Shown here one piece after another: positions 20,309 to 30,175 of a DNA stretch of 64,000 nucleotides. The translations under genes and the position numbers were made by a program. This stretch comes from Burkholderiales bacterium 67-32. GTDB lineage: Bacteria > Pseudomonadota > Gammaproteobacteria > Burkholderiales > Burkholderiaceae_B. Location of the stretch: NCBI GenBank assembly GCA_001898625.1, contig MKUP01000018.1:1-64000 (forward strand), read 5' to 3'. The notes beneath the pieces are model-generated. The model searched no databases, had not been told where the DNA came from, and worked only from the letters and a program-made list of their open reading frames with translations. Positions within the stretch are counted from its first letter, which is position 1; each line of letters begins with the position of its first letter.

Positions 20309-21274
20309 ATGTTCCGCCACGCCATCCTGACGATCTCCTGCCTGCTGGCGGCCACCGCCGCGCAGGCCGACGCCTACCCTTCCCGCCCCATCACGCTGGT
20401 GGTGCCGGGCCCGGCGGGCGGCACGCCCGACGTCGTCGCCCGCATGGTCGCCGACAAACTGCGCACCCGCCTGGGGCAGCCGATCATCATCGAGAACAAG
20501 GCCGGCGCCAACGGTTTCATCGGCTCGGCCGCCGCCGCCAAGGCCCCGGCCGACGGCTATACGCTGCTGATGGGTTTTGCCCAGACCATGGCGGTCAACC
20601 CCGTCACCTTCAAGAAACTGCCCTACGACCCCGTCAAGGACTTCACCGCCGTGGCGCGACTGGTGGATTTCGAGCTGGCCCTGGCCACCCCGGCCAGCGT
20701 GCCCGCGGCCTCGCTGGGCGAGCTCGTGTCCTGGCTGCGGACCGGGCGCGGCAAATACTCGTATGGATCGTTCGGCGCCGCCTCGCCGTCGCAGTTCGCC
20801 GGCGACATGTTCAACCGCAAGGCGCAGCTGGACATGCAGCACGTCCCCTACAAGGGCTCGGCGCCCCTGGTGACCGACCTCGTGGGCGGTCAGGTGCAGT
20901 TCGGCTTCGTGGTCCTGCAGGTTGCCCAGCAACTGGCCCAGGGCGGCAAGCTGAAGATCCTGGCCGTGACCGGGGCGCGCAGGCAGCCCGCCGCCCCCAG
21001 CGTCCCGACCATGACCGAAGCCGGTTATCCCGATGTGAACGCCACCGGCTGGTACGGGCTGTACGCGCCCCAGGGCACGCCCGCCGCCGTGGTGAACAAG
21101 CTGGACGAGGCCGTGGGCCAGGTCATGCAAGACGCCGACGTCCAGCGCAAGCTTGTGGAGCAAGGGGTGAATCCGGCCTATGCCGGGCACGACGCGCTGG
21201 CCGACTACACCCGTAGCGAAATCGCGCGCTGGCGCGACATCGTGGCCCAGACCGGCTTCAGCGCGCAAGACTGA
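20309..21274 (+). CDS. Bug/TctC-type solute receptor
   Basis: A 321-residue periplasmic receptor of the Bug family (tripartite tricarboxylate receptor), very numerous in Bordetella and relatives. A signal peptide (1 to about 21, ending AAQA) is followed by YPSRPITLVVPGPAGGTPDVVAR, the usual first strand and ligand loop. PADGYTLLMG, the KKLPYDPVKDF block and VPYKGSAPLVTDLVGGQV are further marks. The start has a good ribosome site (AAAGGA). No tctA or tctB membrane genes are nearby, the usual situation for these orphan receptors, so its ligand is unknown. Confidence 0.92.
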   Translation: MFRHAILTISCLLAATAAQADAYPSRPITLVVPGPAGGTPDVVARMVADKLRTRLGQPIIIENKAGANGFIGSAAAAKAPADGYTLLMGFAQTMAVNPVTFKKLPYDPVKDFTAVARLVDFELALATPASVPAASLGELVSWLRTGRGKYSYGSFGAASPSQFAGDMFNRKAQLDMQHVPYKGSAPLVTDLVGGQVQFGFVVLQVAQQLAQGGKLKILAVTGARRQPAAPSVPTMTEAGYPDVNATGWYGLYAPQGTPAAVVNKLDEAVGQVMQDADVQRKLVEQGVNPAYAGHDALADYTRSEIARWRDIVAQTGFSAQD

Positions 21275-21286
21275 CGCCCGGGCCGT

Positions 21287-22015
21287 TCAAAAGCGATAGG
21301 TAACGGCCAGCATCCCCACGATCGGGTTGATCTTCAGGTCCGATTGGCTTTCGACCGTGCCCACCGGCGTGCCGTAGGTGCGCAGGTGGGCACGGGTCTT
21401 GAGCGGCAGGTAGGACACCGACAGCAAGGCGCCCCAGTGCCTGTCGATCTGGTAGGCCGCCCCGACGTTAAGCATGGGTGCCCACTTGCTGTCGACCTTA
21501 GCCTCGGTCCTGAGATCGGGATTGGCGTTGCGGGTGACCGTTTCCGACACCGCGCGTTGGAAGCCGTCGGTCAGGCGCACGTCCGAATACCAGATGTAGC
21601 TCAGCCCGGCGCCGACGAAGGGACGAAAGGCGCTGTCGGCGTCCCCGAAGAAATACTTGAACACCACCCCCGGGCTCCACTGGCGGGCGGAGCCGAGTTC
21701 CCCCACGGGCGCCAGCGCCTGCGCGCCGTTCAGCCTGAACCGGGGCGGCACGCCCAGGACCAGTTCGGCCGCGATGTGGTCGGTCAGGAAGCGGGTGTAG
21801 GTCAGCCCCAGGGTGTCCGCGCTTTCCAGCGACGATCCGGTATTGGGCACCGGCCCGGCCAGCGCGCCCGGCGCGACGATGGTGAGCGGCTTGCTCGAAT
21901 CCTGAGGCATGACACGTACCCAGCCCACGCCGATGATGTTGGATCCGGCGCTTTGCGCGTGGACCGCCGAGGCGCACAAGGTCCCGAGCACGGCCAGCAG
22001 GACGCGCGGCTTCAT
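21287..22015 (-). CDS. OmpW-family outer-membrane protein
   Basis: A 242-residue outer-membrane protein of the OmpW family, small eight-stranded barrels that pass hydrophobic compounds. Signal peptide at 1-20 (ending VHAQ), early NIIGVGWVRVMPQDSS, LTYTRFLTDHIAAELVLGVPP and RPFVGAGLSYIWYSD are family marks. It ends in VTYRF, the C-terminal phenylalanine needed for barrel insertion. The start at 22015 has a good ribosome site (AGGAG). It is convergent with the Bug receptor gene, 12 bases apart, and stands alone. Confidence 0.9.
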   Translation of the reverse strand: MKPRVLLAVLGTLCASAVHAQSAGSNIIGVGWVRVMPQDSSKPLTIVAPGALAGPVPNTGSSLESADTLGLTYTRFLTDHIAAELVLGVPPRFRLNGAQALAPVGELGSARQWSPGVVFKYFFGDADSAFRPFVGAGLSYIWYSDVRLTDGFQRAVSETVTRNANPDLRTEAKVDSKWAPMLNVGAAYQIDRHWGALLSVSYLPLKTRAHLRTYGTPVGTVESQSDLKINPIVGMLAVTYRF

Positions 22016-22195
22016 GGTGTTGTCTCCTGAGGTTCTGGTATCGCGGGCGGGAATGCACATTTGACCGGGCGATGGTCGCACATCGGCAATGCGTTAGCAA
22101 AATCTACATTTGCGTCGGTTTGTGTTCGGAGGCTGACGCCGCGCGGCCCCACGCCCAGAATGGAGCCATGCCGTTCCCGCGGAGGTGCCGCCGCC

Positions 22196-23110
22196 ATGCC
22201 CATGGGCTCTTACCTGGACCGCCTGCGCCGCGTGCTCATCGTCGCGCTGCTGTGGGACACCGCGCGCCGGTGGTCCGAGCACCGCGCCGCCAGCAAGGGC
22301 GCGGCGCTGGCCTTGTACATGGTGTTCTCGCTCGCGCCCATCCTGCTGCTGGTCATCGCCATCGCGGGCGCCTTCTTCGGCGAGGAGGCCGTGCGCAACC
22401 AGCTCGTCAGCCAGATCGGCTCGCTGACGGGCCGCCAGGGAGCCGAGGCCATCCAGACTGTCCTGGCCAGCGCCCAGCAATCGGACAAGGGCTGGGCAGC
22501 CGCCCTGATCTCGACCGTGCTGCTGATGTTCAGCGCGACCACGGCCTTCTCGGAATTGAAAGAAAGCCTGGACGAGTTGTGGGACGTGCCGTCCTCGAGA
22601 ACGTCGGGCATCTGGGCCCTGGTCCGCGGCCGGCTGCTGTCGTTCGGGCTGGTGCTGGTCCTGGCCCTGTTCCTGCTGATCTCGCTGGCCATCAACGCCG
22701 CGCTGGCCGCCCTGCAGGAATACTGGCACGCCTACTGGGCCGAGTCGGTGTTCTCGACGGCGGCGCTGCTGGTGTCCAACCTGTTTTCGTTCGCCGTGGT
22801 CACGGCGCTGTTCGCGGTGGTGTTCAAGCTGCTGCCCAGCATCCCTATCCCCTGGCGGGAGGTCGTTCCGGGCGCGCTGATGACGGCCGTGCTGTTCCTG
22901 ATCGGCAAGGGCGTCATCGGCCTGTACCTGGGCCACGGCAGCGTGGCGTCGTCCTACGGCGTTGCCGGTTCGGTCATCGCGCTGATCCTGTGGATCTATT
23001 ATTCGGCGCAGATATTCTTCTTCGGCGCCGCCTTCACGCGGCAATACGCCGACACCTTCGGCAAGGGCAAGCACCGCCTCGCGCAGGCATTGGACGAAAT
23101 CCCCCGTTGA
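22196..23110 (+). CDS. YihY/BrkB-family membrane protein
   Basis: A 304-residue inner-membrane protein of the YihY/BrkB family with about six membrane segments. Marks are KGAALALYMVFSLAPILLLVIA near 30, an LMFSATTAFSELKESLDELWDV block near 110-132, and LPSIPIPWREVVPGALMTAVLF near 218. BrkB was named in Bordetella for resistance to killing by serum, but a transport role for the family is not settled. The start at 22196 has a good ribosome site (GGAGG) at somewhat long spacing; the Met at 22202 is an alternative. Confidence 0.88.
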   Translation: MPMGSYLDRLRRVLIVALLWDTARRWSEHRAASKGAALALYMVFSLAPILLLVIAIAGAFFGEEAVRNQLVSQIGSLTGRQGAEAIQTVLASAQQSDKGWAAALISTVLLMFSATTAFSELKESLDELWDVPSSRTSGIWALVRGRLLSFGLVLVLALFLLISLAINAALAALQEYWHAYWAESVFSTAALLVSNLFSFAVVTALFAVVFKLLPSIPIPWREVVPGALMTAVLFLIGKGVIGLYLGHGSVASSYGVAGSVIALILWIYYSAQIFFFGAAFTRQYADTFGKGKHRLAQALDEIPR

Positions 23111-23148
23111 AGTAGGATAGGCCTACCCGGTACGCGGGGGAGACGACG

Positions 23149-23457
23149 ATGGCCGCGCTGCATCCCTACATCAGGTTCCTGGGAAGTTTGCCTCAGTTCG
23201 AGATCGACCATCATGCGGGCACCGCCATCGAGCTGCGCAGCGGCGTCGTGGTGGCCAAGTATGAAGGCGAGAAGCCGCATCACCAGCACTGCCTGGCCCT
23301 GAGCTGGCCGGGCCAACCGGCCGGACAACCGGTGCTGGTGTCGGCCACCAAGTACGTGCCGCTACAGGTGGGCGAAGCCATCAAGCTGGGCGCGCCCCGC
23401 GCCGAGCTGCTGGAAGCCAGCCGGCACATCTTCGTCGAGGCCGGCGTATGGCACTGA
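23149..23457 (+). CDS. Small hypothetical protein
   Basis: A 102-residue soluble protein that I do not recognise. It has a strong ribosome site (GGGGGAG) and follows the YihY/BrkB gene by 38 bases on the same strand. It is mixed alpha/beta in appearance with several histidines (HPYIRFLG, EKPHHQHC) and a valine-rich middle; no signal peptide or membrane segment is seen. It is convergent with another small unknown gene ten bases away. Confidence 0.6.
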   Translation: MAALHPYIRFLGSLPQFEIDHHAGTAIELRSGVVVAKYEGEKPHHQHCLALSWPGQPAGQPVLVSATKYVPLQVGEAIKLGAPRAELLEASRHIFVEAGVWH

Positions 23458-23467
23458 AACCCTGTAG

Positions 23468-23668
23468 CTAGGGCACCAGCGGCGGATCGATCCAGACGAA
23501 GGTCTCGCCGCGCGAGATCATTTCCGCCACGTCTTCGGGCGGCACCTCGTAGTCGGTGCCCATCAGGCTGGCCGCGCCCGTGTCGTGGATGTGGATGACA
23601 GACGGCGGGTCGGTGTCGATGAAATACCAGTAGTACCCGGGCTTGAGGCTGTGGGGGGTGTCTTTCAC
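23468..23668 (-). CDS. Small hypothetical protein, GTG start
   Basis: A 66-residue acidic, aromatic-rich protein of unknown function (YYWYFIDTDPPSVIHIHD near residues 12-29). No ATG is available; translation most likely begins at GTG (23666-23668), placed 7 bases after GGAGAG. No signal peptide or membrane segment. The gene is compact and convergent with the 102-residue unknown. Confidence 0.5.
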   Translation of the reverse strand: MKDTPHSLKPGYYWYFIDTDPPSVIHIHDTGAASLMGTDYEVPPEDVAEMISRGETFVWIDPPLVP

Positions 23669-23744
23669 GATGGCTCTCCGTGTGTGCGAACGTCCATACG
23701 TGAAATGATACCCATCCCCTCCGCGCCGCGCGACCCGGATGCGA

Positions 23745-24149
23745 TCAGTCCGGGATGACCGCCGTCACCTCGATCTCGACCTGGGCCTCGTCCTCGACCA
23801 AGCCGGCCACCTGCACCGCCGTCATCGCGGGGAAATGGCGGCCGATGATCTCGCGGTAGGCCTTGCCGATGTCCTCGTAGGACGCGACGTAGACCCGCTT
23901 GTCCACGACGTACCAGGTCATGCGCACGATGTGCTCCGGCCCCGCGCCGGCTTCGGCCAGCACTTCGACGATGTTGGCCAGCGCCTGCCGGACCTGGCCG
24001 GCAAAGTCCTTGGCCCGAAACACGCCGTCGGGCTCCCAGCCTATCATCCCGCTGATGAAGATCTGCTTGCCGCGGGCGGCCAGGCCGTTGCTATAGCCGC
24101 GGGGGCGGGGCCATCCGGCCGGCTGCAGGATTTCGATATTCGATGCCAT
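23745..24149 (-). CDS. RidA-family imine/enamine deaminase
   Basis: A 134-residue protein of the RidA (YjgF) family, which hydrolyses reactive imines and enamines to ketones plus ammonia. Marks are RPRGYSNGLAARGKQIFISGMIGW near 15-38, the QVRQALANIVEVLAEAGAG helix, and the C-terminal AVQVAGLVEDEAQVEIEVTA strand pair. It is the last gene of the CoA-aromatic operon, 21 bases after the acyl-CoA dehydrogenase. A deaminase here fits a pathway starting from an amino-aromatic acid such as 2-aminobenzoate, which passes through enamine intermediates. That link is inference from context. Confidence 0.88.
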   Translation of the reverse strand: MASNIEILQPAGWPRPRGYSNGLAARGKQIFISGMIGWEPDGVFRAKDFAGQVRQALANIVEVLAEAGAGPEHIVRMTWYVVDKRVYVASYEDIGKAYREIIGRHFPAMTAVQVAGLVEDEAQVEIEVTAVIPD

Positions 24150-24170
24150 GGGTTCTCCTTTCGTCGTTCT

Positions 24171-25358
24171 TCAGGCCGCGCCCGCCGCGCGCAGCAGTTC
24201 GCGGGCGATGATCAGTTGCTGGACTTCGGTGGCGCCTTCGTAGATGCGCAGCGCGCGGATCTCGCGATACAGCCGCTCGACCGTCTCGCCGCTGACCACG
24301 CCCTGCCCGCCGAACATCTGCACCGCCGCGTCGATCACGCGCTGCGCGGTCTCGGTGGCGGTCATCTTGGCCATGGCCGCCTCCTTGGTGATGCGCGCGC
24401 CGCCGTCGCGCATCCATGCCGCCCGGTAGGTCAGCAGCGCCGCGGCGTCGACGCCGGTGGCCATCTCGGCCAGCTTGGCCTGGGTCAACTGGAAATCGGC
24501 CAGCGTCTGGCCGAACATGCGGCGCGAGGTCGCCCGCGCCAGCGCCTCGTCCAGGGCGCGGCGGGCGAAGCCCAGTGCCGCGGCCGCCACCGAGGTGCGG
24601 AAGACGTCCAGCGTGGCCATCGCGACCTTGAAGCCCTGCCCCGGCTCGCCCAGCCGCTGGGACACCGGCACGCGGCAGCCGTCGAAGCGCAGCCGCGCCA
24701 GCGGATGCGGCGCGATCACGTCGATGCGCTCGGCGATCTCCAGCCCAGGGGTATCGGCATCGACCACCAGGGCGGTGATGCCGCGCGCGCCCGGCGCCTC
24801 GCCGGTCCGCACGAACGTCACGTAGAAGTCGGCGATGCCGCCATTCGAGATCCAGGTCTTGCTGCCGTCCAGCACATAGTGCGAACCATCCAGCGTGGCC
24901 GCGCAAGCCATCGCTGCCACGTCCGAACCCGCCTCGGGTTCGGACAGCGCGAAGGCGGCGATGGCCTGGCCGGCGGCCACGCGCGGCAGGTAGCGCGCGC
25001 GCTGGTCGCCGGTGCCGAACAGGCTGATCGCGCCCGACCCCAGGCCCTGCATGGCGAAGGAAAAATCCGCCAGCCCGTCGTGATAGGCCAGTGTCTCGCG
25101 GATCAGGCAGACGGCGCGCGTGTCGATGGTGTTGGTCAGCCCGCCATGCTCCAGTCCAGCCACGGCATACCGCAGCCACCCATCCTCGCCCAGCGCGCGC
25201 ACCAGCCCGCGGCAGGTCGCATCGGTATCCCCGCCATGCGCATGCACCACCCGCCGCGCCGCCCAGGGATCGAGCTCCGCCACCAGTTCCTGGTGCCGCA
25301 GCTCGAAGAACGGCCAGGCCAGGTGCTGCGCCCTGCTCGAATTCGATGTCTCACTCAT
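24171..25358 (-). CDS. Acyl-CoA dehydrogenase
   Basis: A 395-residue flavoprotein of the acyl-CoA dehydrogenase family, oxidising an acyl-CoA at the alpha-beta bond with electrons going to ETF. Marks are [16 protein letters not shown] (FAD-binding, near 133-148), [15 protein letters not shown] near 168, and the C-terminal [34 protein letters not shown], which holds the usual catalytic glutamate region. It lies between the crotonase and RidA genes. A 109-base gap with an inverted-repeat element separates it from the crotonase gene. A ring-reduction product of the upstream monooxygenase could be its substrate. Confidence 0.92.
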   Translation of the reverse strand: MSETSNSSRAQHLAWPFFELRHQELVAELDPWAARRVVHAHGGDTDATCRGLVRALGEDGWLRYAVAGLEHGGLTNTIDTRAVCLIRETLAYHDGLADFSFAMQGLGSGAISLFGTGDQRARYLPRVAAGQAIAAFALSEPEAGSDVAAMACAATLDGSHYVLDGSKTWISNGGIADFYVTFVRTGEAPGARGITALVVDADTPGLEIAERIDVIAPHPLARLRFDGCRVPVSQRLGEPGQGFKVAMATLDVFRTSVAAAALGFARRALDEALARATSRRMFGQTLADFQLTQAKLAEMATGVDAAALLTYRAAWMRDGGARITKEAAMAKMTATETAQRVIDAAVQMFGGQGVVSGETVERLYREIRALRIYEGATEVQQLIIARELLRAAGAA

Positions 25359-25390
25359 CTCAACTCCAGTGAATTACTTTCCAGGGCACA

Positions 25391-25460
25391 GCGGATCCGG
25401 CTCCGCCGGTCCGCCAGTGCCGCCCCCTGGGGGGCGCGCGTAAGCGCGTAGGGGGGGGAC
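25391..25460. repeat. Palindromic GC-rich intergenic repeat element
   Basis: The gap between the acyl-CoA dehydrogenase and crotonase genes holds a chain of inverted repeats: GCGGATCCGG...CCGGTCCGC (25391-25414), CCCCCTGGGGGG (about 25423-25434) and CGCGC-GTAA-GCGCG (about 25435-25448), ending in a G8 run. It could form strong RNA hairpins inside the operon. It resembles dispersed GC-rich intergenic repeats of this bacterial group, but no second copy occurs in this window, so repeat status is inferred. Confidence 0.45.
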
Positions 25461-25467
25461 CTCTCCT

Positions 25468-26331
25468 TCAGTCCCCTTCGAAGACGGGCCGTTGTTTCGC
25501 AACGAAGGCGTGATAAGCGCGGTGGAAATCGTTGGTGGCCATGCAGATGGCCTGGGCCTGCGCTTCGGACTCGATGGCCTGCTCGATGCCCATGTTCCAT
25601 TCCTGGTGCAGCATGCGCTTGGTCATCGCGTGGGCGAACATCGGCCCCTGCGCCAGGCTGGCAGCCAGTTCGTAGGCCTGGTCCGCCAAGGCATCCGGTT
25701 CGCACAGGCGGTTGAAGAAGCCCCAGCGCTCGCCCTCGTCCCCGCCCATCGAACGACCGGTGTACAGCAGTTCGGACGCCCTGCCCTGTCCGATCACGCG
25801 CGGCAGCAGCGCGCATGCGCCCATGTCACAGCCGGCCAGGCCGACGCGGGTGAACAGGAACGCGGTCTTGCTGCGCGCGGTGCCCAGGCGCATGTCCGAG
25901 GCCATCGCCAGGATGGCGCCCGCGCCCGCGCACACGCCGTCCACGGCCGCCACGATGGGCTGCGGGCAGGCGCGCATGGCCTTCACCAGGTCGCCCGTCA
26001 TCCGCGTGAAGGCCAGCAGCGACGGCATGTCCAGGCGGGTGAGCGGGCCGATGATGTCGTGCACGTCGCCGCCGGAACAGAAATTGCCGCCGGCGCCCTG
26101 CACCACCACCGTGCGGATGTCGTCGGCATAGGCCAGCGCGCGGAAGAAATCGCGCAGCTCGGCATACGAATCGAAGGTGAGCGGATTCTTGCGCTCGGGA
26201 CGGTCGAGCGTGACGATGGCGACCGCGTCGCGCACCTGCAGCGAGAAATGCCGGGCCTCGTAGTCGGCCATGACGGTACGGCCGCCGTGCAGCATCTGTC
26301 TTTCCCCATGAACATGGCGCATGGTCGTCAT
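25468..26331 (-). CDS. Crotonase-fold enoyl-CoA hydratase/isomerase family protein
   Basis: A 287-residue crotonase-fold enzyme acting on acyl-CoA thioesters. The first oxyanion-hole strand is [12 protein letters not shown] and the second region is [19 protein letters not shown]. The place where hydratases have the first catalytic Glu (usually PE before [IV]GL) reads FTRVGL here, so the first Glu appears to be missing; the second (SELLYTG) is present. Its ATG at 26331 overlaps the stop of the MarR gene (ATGA); ATGs at 26322 and 26271 are alternatives. Within the operon it may hydrate, isomerise or open a ring intermediate. Confidence 0.85.
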   Translation of the reverse strand: MTTMRHVHGERQMLHGGRTVMADYEARHFSLQVRDAVAIVTLDRPERKNPLTFDSYAELRDFFRALAYADDIRTVVVQGAGGNFCSGGDVHDIIGPLTRLDMPSLLAFTRMTGDLVKAMRACPQPIVAAVDGVCAGAGAILAMASDMRLGTARSKTAFLFTRVGLAGCDMGACALLPRVIGQGRASELLYTGRSMGGDEGERWGFFNRLCEPDALADQAYELAASLAQGPMFAHAMTKRMLHQEWNMGIEQAIESEAQAQAICMATNDFHRAYHAFVAKQRPVFEGD

Positions 26332-26879
26332 CCCCCGTTCTGTTTGCGTTCGGCGGGCGACCGGTCGGTCAGCCCCTGTTTCAATTGCGACAGCAGTTCG
26401 ATCAGCGTGTCCTTGGACGCCGCGGGCAGGGTCGAGAACAGCTCGACGATCCACTGCTCGTGCACCGCCGCCATCTTCGCGAAGGCCTTGCGTCCGGACG
26501 GCGTGAGCTTGACCACGAAGGCGCGACGGTCCTCCGGCGAGGGTTCGCGCACCACCAGCTTTTCTTCCTCGAGCTGGTCGGTGATGCCGGTGACGTTGCC
26601 GCCGGTCACCATCATGCGCTGCGACAGCTCGCCCATGCGCAATCCCTCGGGATGCCGCTCGAGCTGGGCCATGAGGTCGAAGCGCGGCAGCGTGATGTCG
26701 AAATCGGCGCGCAAGCGCGAGCGGATCTCGGTCTCGATTCGCACCGTGCAGGACAGCATGCGCAGCCACAATACCAGCGACTGGTGGTGGTCTTCCGTCA
26801 GCCGGGCTTCCAGGTCGAGCACCGGCGCGGGCTCGCGTCCCGCGCCGGTACCGGTTTCATCGATGGGCTTGCGAGCCAT
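26328..26879 (-). CDS. MarR-family regulator inside the CoA-aromatic operon
   Basis: A 183-residue MarR-type repressor with a winged helix-turn-helix at about 60-110 ([33 protein letters not shown] and the wing [11 protein letters not shown]). The start has a strong ribosome site (AAGGAG). MarR proteins often sense aromatic CoA thioesters or acids. It sits within the operon, between the SDR and crotonase genes, and overlaps the latter, so it is produced together with the enzymes it probably controls (autoregulation); the target would be the promoter near 30,140. Confidence 0.88.
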   Translation of the reverse strand: MARKPIDETGTGAGREPAPVLDLEARLTEDHHQSLVLWLRMLSCTVRIETEIRSRLRADFDITLPRFDLMAQLERHPEGLRMGELSQRMMVTGGNVTGITDQLEEEKLVVREPSPEDRRAFVVKLTPSGRKAFAKMAAVHEQWIVELFSTLPAASKDTLIELLSQLKQGLTDRSPAERKQNGG

Positions 26880-26889
26880 CGTTACTCCT

Positions 26890-27663
26890 TCAAGTGACTT
26901 CGCCGCCCGCGACCGCGATGGCCTGGCCGTTCATCGCTGCCGAGGCGGGCAGGCACAGCCAGACGGCGGCATGGGCCACTTCGTCGGGCTGCACCAGCCG
27001 TTTCTGCGGATTGAACGCGGCCAGCGCCGCCGTGGCCTCGGCCTGGCTGCGGCCGGTGCGGGCGGATATGTTGGCGATGGCCTCGCGGCCCAGGTCGGTT
27101 TCGGTAAAGCCGGGGCACACGGCGTTGACCGTGACCCCCTTGGTGGCGACCTCCAGCGCCATCGCACGCGTCAATCCGACGACGCCGTGCTTGGACGCGC
27201 AATAGGCCGCCGTGTAGGTATAGCCGATCAGGCCGGCGGTGCTGGCCACGTTGACGATGCGCCCCCAGCCGGCCTCCAGCATGCCGGGCAGCACCGCGCG
27301 CGAGCAATAGAAGCTTCCGCTCAGGTTGACCGCCAGCATGCGCGCCCACAAGGCGTCGTCGGTCTTGCCCACGGACGCCGATTCGGCCTGGCCGGCGTTG
27401 TTGACGAGGATGTCGATGCGCCCCGACGCGCGCACGGCCTCGGCCATGCCCTGCTCGACCGAGGCCGATTCGGCCACGTCCATCCGCACCCGACGCACGG
27501 CGCCCTGTGGTGCCAGCGCCGCCACCGCGCCATCCAGCGCGGCCTGGTCGCGGCCCGTCAGGGTGACCGCGGCCCCCTGGCGCAACAGCTCGCGGGCGAT
27601 GGCGAGGCCTATGCCCCGCGCGCCGCCAGTCACCAGCGCATGCTTTCCGTTCAGGCTATCCAT
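26890..27663 (-). CDS. SDR-family 3-hydroxyacyl-CoA dehydrogenase-like protein
   Basis: A 257-residue short-chain dehydrogenase/reductase. The cofactor motif is TGGARGIG (12-19), the NNAG motif is present (about 88-91), and the active site has the Ser before YCASK (Tyr near 154, Lys 158). In 2-aminobenzoyl-CoA type clusters an SDR is the 3-hydroxyacyl-CoA dehydrogenase, and that role fits here. The start is two bases from the stop of the monooxygenase gene, so the two are coupled. Cofactor choice (NAD or NADP) is not decided. Confidence 0.88.
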   Translation of the reverse strand: MDSLNGKHALVTGGARGIGLAIARELLRQGAAVTLTGRDQAALDGAVAALAPQGAVRRVRMDVAESASVEQGMAEAVRASGRIDILVNNAGQAESASVGKTDDALWARMLAVNLSGSFYCSRAVLPGMLEAGWGRIVNVASTAGLIGYTYTAAYCASKHGVVGLTRAMALEVATKGVTVNAVCPGFTETDLGREAIANISARTGRSQAEATAALAAFNPQKRLVQPDEVAHAAVWLCLPASAAMNGQAIAVAGGEVT

Positions 27664-27665
27664 CC

Positions 27666-30059
<2,394 letters not shown>

Positions 30060-30136
30060 GGATCCTCCGCTGGCCGGCTCGACGGCTGGAAAAATGGCGG
30101 CGGAACACGCGTATCCGCCTGTCTGGTAGTTATTAT

Positions 30137-30163
30137 TTCATACTTAAAATATTTTTGCGTCAA
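30137..30163 (-). promoter_or_regulatory. Candidate promoter of the CoA-aromatic operon
   Basis: On the minus strand, TTGACG (30158-30163) is followed after 15 bases by TATGAA (30137-30142), or after 17 bases by TGAAAT (30135-30140). The spacer is very AT-rich against a GC-rich background, and the elements lie about 80-105 bases upstream of the monooxygenase start. This is the best place for the operon promoter and for MarR binding. Confidence 0.45.
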
Positions 30164-30175
30164 GCATTTCGGCGC

